Assembly: GCF_900117455.1 (NCBI RefSeq)
Contig: NZ_FPHO01000003.1
Location: 2,012,501 to 2,076,500 of the forward strand
Direction of reading: 5' to 3'
DNA from: Hyphomicrobium sp. CS1GBMeth3
Lineage (GTDB): Bacteria; Pseudomonadota; Alphaproteobacteria; Rhizobiales; Hyphomicrobiaceae
DNA: 64,000 nt
In this document: positions 1 through 8,927 of the stretch, one piece after another
Layout: the number at the start of each line of letters is the position of its first letter
Position numbering within the stretch: position 1 is the stretch's first letter
Position numbers and translations under genes: made by a program
The notes under the pieces: generated by a model
What the model saw: the letters and a program-made list of their open reading frames with translations, nothing else
What the model was told of the DNA's origin: nothing
Database searches by the model: none

Positions 1-657
1 GCCATCGGCCAGGCGCTTTATCTGTTCTACGTCGCCCCGAGGTACTTCGACACCGAGGACCCGCCGGATCCTCGGGGCCGCCGCCAGTCGACGAACGCGT
101 TCGTTCTCTATGTACTCGCAACCGCGTTCGTCCTATGGGCGTTGTCGACCGACAGACTGACGAACTGGCAGGACGCGGGCTGGCTTCCACTCGCAGGGCT
201 TGCCGTCGTCCTGGCGGCGCATGTGGGCTACGTGATCCGCATCCTGGTCGGTACGCCTGCGTCACGCGCGTCAAAGTCCGCGGGTAAGGCGACGAGCGGC
301 GATACACCCCCCGGGCTCGACCCCTCCAAATCGAAACGCGTCAAGGTCATGACGGATTATTACGCACATCCGCTTTGGACGCTCGACGAGCATTCGTACG
401 GCGACTTTCCGCCAGAGGCCCTCGGTCTCTCGCCCGAGCTGACGCGAGACCTCAACGCATGGGCCGAGGATTACACGTCTTCTCTCGATCCGGACGATCC
501 CGCCGCGAGCCTATGGAGCGCAGACCAGAACAGCGCCCATGAGGCCAAGGCACGGCCGCTCGCTGTCCGCCTCGCGCGCGAGCGGCCGGATCTGATGATC
601 TACGTGATGGATGCCGCCGGCGGCGTGGTTGAGGTCCACGCCGATGAGGAAATCTGA
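1..657 (+). CDS. Membrane protein of unknown function, 5' end outside the window
   Basis: The reading frame is open from the first base of the window to the stop at 657 (218 residues visible), so the gene starts upstream. It has a hydrophobic stretch near residues 34-49 and another near 62-80, giving at least two membrane segments, followed by a soluble C-terminal part of about 120 residues rich in Asp/Glu. An internal TTG at 142 would cut off the first hydrophobic stretch, so I do not take it as the start. I recognise no family. It converges with the DUF533 gene 32 bp away. Confidence 0.65.
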   Translation, partial: AIGQALYLFYVAPRYFDTEDPPDPRGRRQSTNAFVLYVLATAFVLWALSTDRLTNWQDAGWLPLAGLAVVLAAHVGYVIRILVGTPASRASKSAGKATSGDTPPGLDPSKSKRVKVMTDYYAHPLWTLDEHSYGDFPPEALGLSPELTRDLNAWAEDYTSSLDPDDPAASLWSADQNSAHEAKARPLAVRLARERPDLMIYVMDAAGGVVEVHADEEI

Positions 658-689
658 GCGCCCGCGCGCAACGACGAGCGGACGACGCG

Positions 690-1517
690 TCAGGCGCGGG
701 TTCCGGAGGCCGGTACGGAAGACGTTGCCTCCGGATTTTTCGCCGAGGCAACCGCCGTTTCGAGGTGCGCGACGAGCCCGTCTTCGAGGCCGAGCGTAGC
801 TGCCAGATAACGCAGGTAGGCCTGCTCGGCCGGTGTGTCGGCTTCGATGGCGACCAGCGACGCCAGGTAGATCTCGCTCTTGACCTCTGGCGTCGCGGCT
901 GCAGCCGCGAATTGCTGCGGAGACCAGGGAGCGGCAATCTCGTGTTCCAGGAACGACTGCTCCTCCGAGCCGACACCGAGCGCCGAAAGCCGGCCAACGA
1001 TACGATGGCGCTCGTCGGCGTCGATGAGGCCGTCGGAAAGAGCGGAGGCGATCATGGCGCGCAGAAGCAGCAAGGCATGCGCATCCGCGGGCGGTGCGCC
1101 GGGAACCGTTGCGCCTTGGCGCGCGGCAGCGAGAAATTCGGCCGCGCGCGTGCCGAGCACCGGCTTGCCGTCTTTGTAGTTCGTATACGCCTTATAGGCG
1201 AGGCCGCCGATCACGGCAGCGGCACCGAGCTTGAACACGTCGCCGGCCACTTCGCGCCCATCCTTGCTGCCGAGCAACAGCGTCGCCAGAGTGCCCGCCG
1301 CCGCACCGCCGGCAAAGCTGCCGGCGCGGCCGCCGAGGAAGCTCTTGGCCTGTTCGAGCAGGTCGGGAGAGGCGCCCTGCGGCGCAGCGGTGTCGCCCGG
1401 CGCCACGTCGCCCGACGCCACATCGCCGCGAGGGTGCGTTACAGGCACTGAGCCCGTCGTTGGTGCTGCGGCCGAGCCTCCCACCAGCAAGTCGAGAAGC
1501 TTTGAGGCATCGATCAT
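690..1517 (-). CDS. DUF533 (TerB-fold, YebE-like) inner membrane protein
   Basis: A 275-residue protein beginning MIDASKLLDLL, with a Gly/Ala-rich hydrophobic segment around residues 70-105 (GGAAAGTLATLLLGS then AAVIGGLAYKAYTNY) and a C-terminal all-helical TerB-like region with the acidic signature SDGLIDADERHRI. This order is typical of the DUF533/YebE family, whose role is unknown (some members respond to envelope or zinc stress). The ATG at 1517 is chosen because GGAG lies 6-9 bases upstream; the frame stays open further 5' but that extension is not protein-like. Confidence 0.85.
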   Translation of the reverse strand: MIDASKLLDLLVGGSAAAPTTGSVPVTHPRGDVASGDVAPGDTAAPQGASPDLLEQAKSFLGGRAGSFAGGAAAGTLATLLLGSKDGREVAGDVFKLGAAAVIGGLAYKAYTNYKDGKPVLGTRAAEFLAAARQGATVPGAPPADAHALLLLRAMIASALSDGLIDADERHRIVGRLSALGVGSEEQSFLEHEIAAPWSPQQFAAAAATPEVKSEIYLASLVAIEADTPAEQAYLRYLAATLGLEDGLVAHLETAVASAKNPEATSSVPASGTRA

Positions 1518-1749
1518 TGAGGTCTCCAGCCAAATTGAGTTGATCTCCTGAACGCGCCGTAGATGGGGATCGGTGCCGAGAGCACAAGGTGCAGTGCAAA
1601 AAATGGGCGCAGCAATGATCACTTGTGAGGCGCACTGCACAACGGCATGAATGAACGCGATCATCCGCTTGTCTCGCGTCGCGAGGTAGGCTTTAAGGCA
1701 CTGGCCTCAACGAGGGTTGAGATTATCATAAAAAGACGACAGAACGCCC

Positions 1750-2832
1750 ATGCGACCCCCCAATGCGATCGACTTCTGGCGCGGCGTCGCACTCGTCATG
1801 ATCTTCATCAACCACATTCCGGGACTCGACTACTCGATCCTCACACTGCGCAACTACGCGATCTCCGATGCTGCCGAGCTGTTCGTCTTCCTGGCAGGCT
1901 GCTCGGTGGCGTTCGTCGCCAATGGACAGGCGACTGTGAAGCCGCTCGGCGCGGTTGTGATGCGTCTCCTGGTGCGCGCCTTCGAGATCTGGCAGGCGCA
2001 GATCGCGACCATTTCGGTGGCCATCGCCATTCTGGCCGCGAGCGCCATCTACTTCACCGACCCGCTGCTGCTGGACTGGCATGGAGCCGGGCCGGCATTC
2101 TCCGATACCGTGCGGTCATCGATCGGCCTCGTGCTGCTCACCTATCAGATCGGCTATTTCAATATTCTGCCGCTCTACGTGGTCCTGATGCTGATGGCCG
2201 TCGCGCTCGTCGTCCTCTCGCGGTGGTCGCTGCTGCTGGCCGTTGCGGCTTCGGTGGCGCTTTATGCTGCGACGCTCGCCTTTATGTGGAAGTTGCCGAG
2301 CTGGCCCGTCGGTGGCGCGTGGTTCTTCAATCCGTTGTCCTGGCAGATCCTGATCATGCTGGGCTTCGTTTCCATGGTTGCGAAGCGCCGTTACCCGGCT
2401 TGGGATGCAATGCTGCGCCGTCTATGGCCGTTTTCCGTCGCAATTGTCGCCATCGGCGCTGTCATCGTATGGATTGGCTACCGTCCGGACCCGATGCGCG
2501 TCCCGCAGCCCCATTATTTCTTCATCTTTGATAAAGAATTTCTCTCACCTGCACGTGTTATAAACATGCTGGCGATCGCGATTGCATTCTATCCAGCCTT
2601 TCCTGTACTTTCGGAGTGGTTAGGATCCGCCGTGCGTTATTTTAGCTGCTTGGGCCGCAACTCGTTGCCTGTGTTCTGTGTCGCATCGTTGCTCGCGCTG
2701 ACCGGCCAGATCATTCGCTATATCGGCGAGCCCACTTTTTTACTCGACACGGCGATCGTCATATTCGGATTGGTTGTGTTGAGGGTTACAGCATGGGTCG
2801 CCGAGTATCAGTATTCTCCGCCGTCATCTTGA
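1750..2832 (+). CDS. opgC: OpgC-like membrane acyltransferase
   Basis: A 360-residue polytopic protein with about ten hydrophobic segments. It opens with RPPNAIDFWRGVALVMIFINH and continues SDAAELFVFLAGCSVAF, the signature of the OpgC family. OpgC proteins are inner-membrane transferases that add succinyl groups to osmoregulated periplasmic glucans; the substrate here is inferred from family only. Its 3' end overlaps the next gene by 40 bp, so the two are probably cotranscribed and translationally coupled. Symbol given by family resemblance. Confidence 0.85.
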   Translation: MRPPNAIDFWRGVALVMIFINHIPGLDYSILTLRNYAISDAAELFVFLAGCSVAFVANGQATVKPLGAVVMRLLVRAFEIWQAQIATISVAIAILAASAIYFTDPLLLDWHGAGPAFSDTVRSSIGLVLLTYQIGYFNILPLYVVLMLMAVALVVLSRWSLLLAVAASVALYAATLAFMWKLPSWPVGGAWFFNPLSWQILIMLGFVSMVAKRRYPAWDAMLRRLWPFSVAIVAIGAVIVWIGYRPDPMRVPQPHYFFIFDKEFLSPARVINMLAIAIAFYPAFPVLSEWLGSAVRYFSCLGRNSLPVFCVASLLALTGQIIRYIGEPTFLLDTAIVIFGLVVLRVTAWVAEYQYSPPSS

Positions 2833-3701
2833 TCGGCCTGTCGGCCGCACTGGTGACGCATGCTGGGGCAGCCGAGCAGGCAAAGCCGATTGAGGGCGCT
2901 CGGAAGGAAACGCCAGCGCGCGTCGTGCCGCTCGCCGCACCCGGGTCGTCGGGTGCTGCGGCGCAGACGGTAAAGCGCAATGCGCTGCGCGTCGCGACGC
3001 GCCATACGTCCGTCGAATGCAAGGTCAAGGGCCCGGCTTACGAAGGCCGCGCACCCCTGCGGGCCGTACGTCGCGCCCTGCTACAGAAACGGCCTGTGCG
3101 CGTGATGGCGCTCGGCGCGGTATCGACCGCGGGCGCAACCGCCACATCCTCGCCGCGCGCCAGCTATCCTGTCCGACTTGAGAAGGATCTTGAAAGCACC
3201 ATCGAAGGCCTGCGCGTCGAGATGTTCACGCGGGGCCTGCCTGGCGAGGTGGCGGAGGAAGCCGGTGAGCGTATCAAGGCAGAGGTTGCTGCCATCAGAC
3301 CCGATCTCGTGGTCTGGCAGGCCGGCACCAACGATGCCCTGGCGCGGATCGATGCCAAAACGTTCGGCGATCTCCTGCGTGAGTCGCTGTCATGGCTCGC
3401 GAGCCATAAGATCGACGTCGTGTTGATCGACCCGCAGTATGTCGAGCGTCTCGCGAAAGACACGCGCTACACCAGCATCGTGAACGAGGTGGCGACTGTC
3501 GCTAGCGAAAAGCGCGTACTGCTGGTCAACCGCTATGACGCCATGGCGGACCTCGCGCGCCAGCATCCTGGCTCGTCGTACCTGTCCAACGACCGCTTTC
3601 ATCTGAACGATCTCGGCTATCGCTGCATGGCCGAGTACGCGGCCCGCGCCATCGTGGCCGGCGTGTTGCAGGCTGACGCCGAGAACGGCGCCACACACTG
3701 A
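2793..3701 (+). CDS. Exported SGNH/GDSL-type hydrolase
   Basis: 302 residues: a cleavable signal peptide (GRRVSVFSAVILIGLSAALVTHAGA), a low-complexity linker to about residue 95, then an SGNH-hydrolase core. Visible blocks are MALGAVSTAG (block I position, with GAVS instead of GDS), LVVWQAGTNDAL (Asn of the oxyanion hole) and the C-terminal DRFHLNDLGY holding the Asp-x-x-His pair. Such enzymes remove acyl or acetyl groups from sugars or lipids. Overlap with the OpgC-like gene suggests a paired role in adding and removing substituents on a periplasmic glycan (inference). A terminator follows directly. Confidence 0.85.
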   Translation: MGRRVSVFSAVILIGLSAALVTHAGAAEQAKPIEGARKETPARVVPLAAPGSSGAAAQTVKRNALRVATRHTSVECKVKGPAYEGRAPLRAVRRALLQKRPVRVMALGAVSTAGATATSSPRASYPVRLEKDLESTIEGLRVEMFTRGLPGEVAEEAGERIKAEVAAIRPDLVVWQAGTNDALARIDAKTFGDLLRESLSWLASHKIDVVLIDPQYVERLAKDTRYTSIVNEVATVASEKRVLLVNRYDAMADLARQHPGSSYLSNDRFHLNDLGYRCMAEYAARAIVAGVLQADAENGATH

Positions 3702-3733
3702 CGCCTCGCGATCAAGCGAGGCGTCCGTTTCTT
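3700..3733 (+). terminator. Rho-independent terminator after the SGNH hydrolase gene
   Basis: A 10-bp perfect stem (GACGCCTCGC / GCGAGGCGTC) with a six-base loop begins inside the stop codon of the hydrolase gene and is followed by a T-rich run (CGTTTCTT). It closes the opgC-hydrolase transcript. Confidence 0.75.
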
Positions 3734-3762
3734 GTCTCCGATGTAGTAGGAGCCGCCGAAGC

Positions 3763-3843
3763 TTAGGCGAGGTGGACGACGGTCATGATGACGATGGCCG
3801 AAGCCACTAGGAACAGGTCGAAAAGCTTCGTACCGGTCGGCAT
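3763..3843 (-). CDS. Putative 26-residue membrane peptide
   Basis: Short ORF encoding MPTGTKLFDLFLVASAIVIM plus six residues, essentially one hydrophobic helix with a short polar N-terminus. The ATG at 3843 has GGAGA about 10 bases upstream; an in-frame ATG at 3867 would give 34 residues and start 8 bases after the stop of the upstream small gene. It lies on the same strand and directly downstream of that gene, so both may form a mini-operon. Short hydrophobic ORFs can arise by chance; support is the ribosome site and arrangement only. Confidence 0.35.
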   Translation of the reverse strand: MPTGTKLFDLFLVASAIVIMTVVHLA

Positions 3844-3874
3844 CGCTAGACGTCTCCGAATGGCCATGACGAGG

Positions 3875-4093
3875 TCAGTCTGCGCGCAGCAGGTCATCGA
3901 GCGGCGCGCGGGGCGCAATCTCGATCGCTGCCGAGGGCAAACCCAGCTCAAGATCATCATCCGGACCGCCGAGCGGGCCAGGATCATCAGGATTGATGGC
4001 CGTCAGGATACGGACGTGCGCAAAGCCTTGCGAGGAAGCTGCGGGAAGCCGTTGCTCAAGCTCGCCCCCGGACGTGGAGGGATGGTCGATCAT
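3875..4093 (-). CDS. Small hypothetical protein, 72 residues
   Basis: Starts MIDHPSTSGGELEQ after a near-perfect ribosome site (GGAGGA, 5 bases before the ATG). The product is acidic, rich in Asp, Pro and Leu, has no membrane segment, and ends APLDDLLRAD. No recognised family. It lies in the otherwise empty interval between the SGNH hydrolase and the sensor kinase, on the opposite strand, and is followed by a possible membrane peptide. Confidence 0.5.
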   Translation of the reverse strand: MIDHPSTSGGELEQRLPAASSQGFAHVRILTAINPDDPGPLGGPDDDLELGLPSAAIEIAPRAPLDDLLRAD

Positions 4094-4319
4094 CGTGTCC
4101 TCCGTTAATTTTCTATTGCCAGAGGTATGTTTGCGACACGGAGGACATTGCTGCGATTGCCCCTGGGCGGCAATTGGCATGAGTACGTAGGAACATCACA
4201 TACGGTAAACTACGTATCGCCCCCGCTCCGCATCGATGGAATATGGCCAAGGCCTTGTCGCCGTTGATCAACTTCGGCGCACAGGGCGAGCAATAAAGGA
4301 CGGCCCGATCCCGGACCCC

Positions 4320-5921
4320 ATGACGGACGCCCGCCTCTACCGCCGGATTCTGATCGGCTGCGCGTTCGTCGCGGCCTACGTGGCGATGGATTACCTGAGC
4401 TACGTTAAGCCCTACCGCGGCTTGGGAATCACGCCTTGGAACCCGCCGCCGGGCCTCAGCATCGCGGCCGTGTTTCTCGGCGGATGGATTTTTGCACCGT
4501 TCGTTTTGGTTGCGCCCGCAGTCGCGGATTTGATCGTGCGCGGCGGCGCTCTCGGCCCCAAGCTTGAGATCGTTCTGTCGCTTGCGCTCGGTAGCACCTA
4601 TCTCGCGGGCGGGCTCGCGCTGCGCCGTATTGCGAACTTCGATCCGCGCTTCCGCTACGTCCGCGATGCGTTGACCTTGATCGGCGTAGCGATATCGGCC
4701 TCCCTGGTGGCCGCCGCGCTTTATGTGGGTATCCTGCGCTTCTCCGGCACGATCTTTCAGAATGAGGTCGTGGCCGTCGCCTGGCGCGCTGCCGTGGGAG
4801 ATCTGATCGGCATCCTCGTCATCGCGCCGCTCGTGCTCATGGCTTTCACCTTCAAGCCCTGGCCAAACCCCGATACCATGGTGTTCGTCCAGTTCGCGGC
4901 CCTGTTCGGCGCGCTGGCCGTCGTCTTCGGATATCAGGAAGCAACGGCCTTCCAGCTTTTCTACCTTCTGTTCCTGCCGTTGCTGTGGATCGCGCTGAGC
5001 TACGGGCCGCCCGGCGCCGCGGTCAGTCTGCTGTGCATCCAGGTCGGTCTGATCGTCGGTGCCGAGATCCGATTCGGGCCCGATCCAGGTCTTGGCGCCC
5101 TGCAGGTTCTGATGATCGCGCTCGCCATCACCGGGCTCATCGTCGGCACCATCGTTGCCGAGCGTGAGGACGCCGCGGCCCGCCTGCGCGACCAGCAGGC
5201 GTCGATCAATCGTGCGTTGCGCATCCGCTCAGCGGGCGAGGTCGCAGCGACCATTGCCCACGAGATCAACCAGCCGCTGACGGCGCTCAACACGTATGCT
5301 GGCATAGCAGCCAAGGCCCTCGAGGATGGAAAACCGGATCTTGTGAAAAGGGCCATCGACAAGATCGGCACCGAGAGCATGCGCGCCAACGAGGTGCTGC
5401 GTTCGATTCGCGAGCTTCTGCGCCAAGGCACGCTGTCGAAGCGCTATGTCGACCTCAAGGCCAAGCTCGAAGAGCTCGAGGAGCTGCTCCGCGAGGATCT
5501 CCAGAAGAAGGGAATCCGCCTCACCGTCGACATCGCGCCGGGTTTTCCCATCATACGTGCCGACGGCGTTCAGCTGCAGCAGGCGATGCACAACTTGATC
5601 GTGAACGCCGCCGAGGCCATTCTGGGAGCCGACCGCGTCGGCACAGTCGCGACGCACCTCCGCCTGTCTGGAGGCGATGAGGTGCTGATCGAGGTGCAGG
5701 ACGATGGCCCCGGATTTCCGCCTGGGTTCGACGTCAACGAGCCGGCACCGTTCACGACGACGAAGCCGGAAGGATCGGGGCTTGGCCTGGCGGTTGCGCG
5801 ATCGATCGCCGAAGCGCACGGAGGCAGCCTGTCCATCGCGACATCGCCGCGCGGCGCGCGGGTTGTCCTGAAGCTGCCGATCGAAAGGGAGGACGATGAG
5901 CAAGACCGTAAGCATCATTGA
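4320..5921 (+). CDS. MASE1-type membrane sensor histidine kinase
   Basis: 533 residues from the ATG at 4320. Residues 1-280 hold about eight membrane helices with MASE1-like sequence (WNPPPGLSIA, GDLIGILVIAPL). A HisKA domain follows with AATIAHEINQPLTAL (phospho-acceptor His314), then a HATPase_c domain with N-box LIVNAAEAI and G-boxes DDGPGFPPG and GSGLGLAVARSIAEAHGG. The kinase half resembles FixL/DctB/TodS-type kinases. An in-frame ATG at 4236 would add 28 residues unlike MASE1, so I prefer 4320. It overlaps the downstream FixJ-like regulator by 26 bp, its likely partner. The signal is unknown. Confidence 0.9.
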   Translation: MTDARLYRRILIGCAFVAAYVAMDYLSYVKPYRGLGITPWNPPPGLSIAAVFLGGWIFAPFVLVAPAVADLIVRGGALGPKLEIVLSLALGSTYLAGGLALRRIANFDPRFRYVRDALTLIGVAISASLVAAALYVGILRFSGTIFQNEVVAVAWRAAVGDLIGILVIAPLVLMAFTFKPWPNPDTMVFVQFAALFGALAVVFGYQEATAFQLFYLLFLPLLWIALSYGPPGAAVSLLCIQVGLIVGAEIRFGPDPGLGALQVLMIALAITGLIVGTIVAEREDAAARLRDQQASINRALRIRSAGEVAATIAHEINQPLTALNTYAGIAAKALEDGKPDLVKRAIDKIGTESMRANEVLRSIRELLRQGTLSKRYVDLKAKLEELEELLREDLQKKGIRLTVDIAPGFPIIRADGVQLQQAMHNLIVNAAEAILGADRVGTVATHLRLSGGDEVLIEVQDDGPGFPPGFDVNEPAPFTTTKPEGSGLGLAVARSIAEAHGGSLSIATSPRGARVVLKLPIEREDDEQDRKHH

Positions 5922-6495
5922 CGATGAGGCCTCGGTGCGCGATGCCGTCGCGATGCTGCTCGAGACGCACGGACTTGCCGTCTCCTGCTATGAGAGCGCG
6001 AAGACCTTCCTCGACGCGCCGTTTGCGGCCGGCTGCATCGTCAGCGACGTGCGCATGCCGGAGATTTCGGGGCTCGATCTTCTGCGCACGCTCAGAAGTT
6101 CGGGCGATCCGCGTCCGCTGCTTCTGATGACGGGCCATGGCGACGTCGAGCTCGCCGTGCAGGCCATCAAGCTCGGCGCCTTCGATTTCGTGGAGAAGCC
6201 GTTTTCCAACGAGCGCCTGATCGCGAGCGTAGAGGATGCACTCGTGGCTTCGGAGAGTTCGCTCAAGGAGCGCCTCGAGCTCGACGATCTGAAAGCCCGG
6301 TTTGCAGCGCTTTCCGAGCGTCAGCGCGACACCATGCAGCTGCTTGTTCGCGGCCTCTCGAACAAGGAAATCGGCCAGCAGCTGGGCATCAGTCCGCGAA
6401 CGGTCGAGATCCATCGCACGTGGGTGATGACCAAGATGTCGGCCCGCTCAATCGCCGATCTCGTGCGCATGGCGATGGCGCTCGGCATCGAGTGA
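5896..6495 (+). CDS. FixJ/NarL-type response regulator
   Basis: 199 residues: an N-terminal receiver with acidic pocket Asp9-Asp10, phospho-acceptor Asp51 (VSDVRMPE), Thr79 and Lys101 (EKPF), then a LuxR-type helix-turn-helix (LSERQRDTMQLLVRGLSNKE, ISPRTVEIHRTWVMTKM). This is the FixJ architecture. Translationally coupled to the MASE1 kinase, so the two form one two-component system; the target genes are not evident. A weak hairpin (AACCC/GGGTT then T3) at 6537-6553 may end the transcript. Confidence 0.92.
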   Translation: MSKTVSIIDDEASVRDAVAMLLETHGLAVSCYESAKTFLDAPFAAGCIVSDVRMPEISGLDLLRTLRSSGDPRPLLLMTGHGDVELAVQAIKLGAFDFVEKPFSNERLIASVEDALVASESSLKERLELDDLKARFAALSERQRDTMQLLVRGLSNKEIGQQLGISPRTVEIHRTWVMTKMSARSIADLVRMAMALGIE

Positions 6496-6536
6496 TCTCC
6501 ACCGCATTTCCGCAAAAACACAGCTCCTGCCCGCCG

Positions 6537-6553
6537 AACCCAGAAGGGTTTTT
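6537..6553 (+). terminator. Weak terminator-like hairpin after the FixJ-like gene
   Basis: AACCC-AGAA-GGGTT followed by TTTCC. The stem is only five pairs, so termination may be inefficient. Confidence 0.35.
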
Positions 6554-6681
6554 CCTGAGGGTAACGGCGCGCGCGTGAACGGTGTGATGCGATTACCTCT
6601 CCTGTGGGCATTTCTCTCGAGCGCCGTCGAGAGCGCGATTTGAATCTGCCAAAATGAGCCCGGAAAGATGGAGGAGTCGAC

Positions 6682-7026
6682 ATGACAAAGGATGCGGCGT
6701 TCCGCCTGGGCTTTGCCGCGATCGTGCTCGGCGCAGGGCTTGTTCCCGCGCTGGCCAGCACTGAAACCGGCTTTGCATCGATGCACAATCAGGCGCGCGT
6801 CGGAGGGAAGCTGTGCATGACAGATCACTATCACTACGGCAGCGGCACGGGCCGCACCAAGGCGCTGGCGCAGCGTTCCGCCATCGGGTCGTGGCAGAGC
6901 TTCACCGACTTCGAGTACGGAAGCGCCTGGGCGCGCTTCAGCAACGCGGCCGCTAAGCGCGTGAGCTGCTCGCAGTCGGGTGGCAGCTATAGCTGTCAGG
7001 TCGAGGCGCGTCCCTGCCGCAGGTAG
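6682..7026 (+). CDS. Small exported protein, 114 residues
   Basis: Has a strong ribosome site (GGAGGAG) 6 bases before the ATG and a signal peptide (RLGFAAIVLGAGLVPALAS). The mature part is about 88 residues with four cysteines (KLCMTDH, RVSCSQ, YSCQVEARPC), consistent with two disulfides, and aromatic and Gly residues. The pattern of a His/Tyr-rich block, an Ala/Trp-rich helix (ALAQRSAIGSWQSFTDFEYG) and a Cys-rich tail occurs in small secreted proteins of Rhizobiales, but I cannot name the family or a function. Confidence 0.7.
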   Translation: MTKDAAFRLGFAAIVLGAGLVPALASTETGFASMHNQARVGGKLCMTDHYHYGSGTGRTKALAQRSAIGSWQSFTDFEYGSAWARFSNAAAKRVSCSQSGGSYSCQVEARPCRR

Positions 7027-7032
7027 CGGCGA

Positions 7033-8472
7033 CTAGCTGAGGAGCTTACCGGGATTGAGGATGCCCTTTGGATCGAGCGCGCCCTTGATGCTCTGCATGA
7101 GCTCGATCTCGACCGCGCTCTTCACGCGCACGAGTTCCTCACGTTTCAACTGACCGATGCCATGCTCGGCGGAGATCGATCCGCCGAGCGAAACCACGAC
7201 ATCGTGTACCGCGCGCGCCATCTCCTCCCACAACGCCAGGAATGCATCGCGTGCCATCGGCGGCGGTTGCGAGACATTGTAGTGCACGTTGCCGTCGCCA
7301 AAATGTCCGAACGGAACCGGACGCGCACCGGGGCATACGCGCTGCACCACCGCGGCAGCCTTCACCAGAAACTCCGGAATGCGGCCGACGGGCACCGAAA
7401 CGTCGTGCTTGATGGAGCCGCCTTCGCCTTTCTGCGCTTCTGACGCGGCCTCACGCAGGCGCCACAGCTCCGCGGCTTGATTGAGCGACGTTGCCACCGC
7501 CGCGTCGCTGATAAGACCGCCCTCGGCGGCCTTCACCAGCAATTCGTCGAGCAGCGGCGAAGCGCGCCCGGCAGCACTCGAGATTTCGAGCAGCACGTAC
7601 CATGGCACCTCCCCGGCAAGCGGCTTGCGAGTCCCCGGGATGTGCCGTGTGACGAACGAGAGAAGCTCGCCGCTCATGAACTCGAACACGGTCAGTGCGC
7701 CGCCCGCCTGCGCCTCTGCGAGCTGGAAGAACGGCAAGAGCTCATCGAGGCTCGGCAGCGCGACGAACGCAGTCGCCCGCTCCTCGGGCTGTGGAAAGAG
7801 GCGCAGCGTCGCCGCCGTGATGATTCCGAGCGTTCCTTCCGATCCGACGAACAGGTCGCGCAGGTCGTAGCCGGTGTTGTCCTTCTTGAGCGCGCGCAAT
7901 CCATCCCACACACGGCCGTCGGCGAGCACCACCTCGAGCCCGGAGACAAGCGCGCGCGCGGTGCCGTAGGCCAACACCGCCACGCCGCCCGCATTGGTCG
8001 CAAGCGTGCCGCCGATGGTGGCGCTGCCCTCTGAGGCGAGGCTCAGGGGAAACAGTCGTCCGGCGGTTCGTGCTGCAACCTGAGCCTCGGCGAGTGTGAG
8101 CCCCGCTTCCACCGTCATCGTGCCGCCGGCCGCATCGACGGAGCGGATGCGCCGCATGCGTGTGAGCGACAACACGATCTCGTGTCCGCTCTCGCGTGGG
8201 ATCTGCCCACCGACGAGACCCGTGTTGCCGCCTTGGGCAACCACACCGATACCTTCTGCGTTAGCCAAAGCGAGAAGACGCGCGACCTCTTCCGTAGTCT
8301 TGGGCTTCACGATCAGTGGCGTACGCCCCACATAGAGGTCGCGCCATTCGCGGAGGTGCGGGGCTTGCTCGGCAGCATCCGTGATTGCATGGTCGGCGCC
8401 CACGATTGCCGCAAAGCGGGCGATCAAGTCGGCGTCGGGCATCTTGGTACGGCGATCGGAGGTCGACGTCAT
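7033..8472 (-). CDS. FAD-linked D-2-hydroxyacid dehydrogenase (GlcD/D2HGDH-like)
   Basis: 479 residues. The N-terminal PCMH-type FAD-binding domain has PLIVKPKTTEEVARLLALAN, AQGGNTGLVGG and GGTLATNAGG; the C-terminal FAD-oxidase domain has FGHFGDGNVHYNV and SAEHGIGQLKREEL. These blocks match the family oxidising D-lactate, glycolate or D-2-hydroxyglutarate to the 2-oxo acid; the D2HGDH/Ygjk-like branch seems closest but substrate cannot be decided by eye. I chose the ATG at 8472; 8442 is an alternative and neither has a strong ribosome site. Divergent from the small exported protein at 8548. Confidence 0.88.
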   Translation of the reverse strand: MTSTSDRRTKMPDADLIARFAAIVGADHAITDAAEQAPHLREWRDLYVGRTPLIVKPKTTEEVARLLALANAEGIGVVAQGGNTGLVGGQIPRESGHEIVLSLTRMRRIRSVDAAGGTMTVEAGLTLAEAQVAARTAGRLFPLSLASEGSATIGGTLATNAGGVAVLAYGTARALVSGLEVVLADGRVWDGLRALKKDNTGYDLRDLFVGSEGTLGIITAATLRLFPQPEERATAFVALPSLDELLPFFQLAEAQAGGALTVFEFMSGELLSFVTRHIPGTRKPLAGEVPWYVLLEISSAAGRASPLLDELLVKAAEGGLISDAAVATSLNQAAELWRLREAASEAQKGEGGSIKHDVSVPVGRIPEFLVKAAAVVQRVCPGARPVPFGHFGDGNVHYNVSQPPPMARDAFLALWEEMARAVHDVVVSLGGSISAEHGIGQLKREELVRVKSAVEIELMQSIKGALDPKGILNPGKLLS

Positions 8473-8547
8473 GAACGGGCTGCCGCTGGCATCGGTATGG
8501 GGCGCAAGCATCTTCGCGTCCGGCTGTGCATATCAGGCTTTCGCGCC

Positions 8548-8922
8548 ATGAAGCAAAAATCGCAGTTAACGGGACGCGCCGGTTGGCTGGCCTTCTTCGG
8601 TGTGCTGGCCGTTGCCGCGATTCTGGGCGCACCGGTCGCCGCGCAAAGACTTGAGCCGGTGGTTCCAGGCGTCCGCCCTCCGCCAACCGGCATCGCGCCC
8701 CAGAAAATCCCTCCGAGGCCCGCGCCCGGCGTCATCCCAAGGCGCATCCCGCCGGGCGGTATTGGCATCGGCCCTTCGATGGTGTGCCCGGGCACGAGAG
8801 GCCCCAACTGCTACTCCAGCTGTGGCGCGCGCTGTCAGATGGTGGACTGCTCCGGTCTCAATGTATCTCGCTGCGCGTCCATTCGGCAAAACTGCCGTGC
8901 CTCCTGCTCCTCTCGGTGCTGA
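8548..8922 (+). CDS. Exported Pro-rich, Cys-rich small protein
   Basis: 124 residues: signal peptide (GWLAFFGVLAVAAILGAPVAAQ), a Pro/Ile/Gly-rich linker at about residues 30-78, and a C-terminal knot-like block with nine Cys in about 45 residues (for example NCYSSCGARC and NCRASCSSRC). Disulfide-stabilised periplasmic or secreted protein of unknown role. An open frame extends far upstream to 8182 but lies antisense to the dehydrogenase; the ATG at 8548 directly precedes the signal peptide and is the credible start. Confidence 0.6.
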   Translation: MKQKSQLTGRAGWLAFFGVLAVAAILGAPVAAQRLEPVVPGVRPPPTGIAPQKIPPRPAPGVIPRRIPPGGIGIGPSMVCPGTRGPNCYSSCGARCQMVDCSGLNVSRCASIRQNCRASCSSRC

Positions 8923-8927
8923 GCCCA

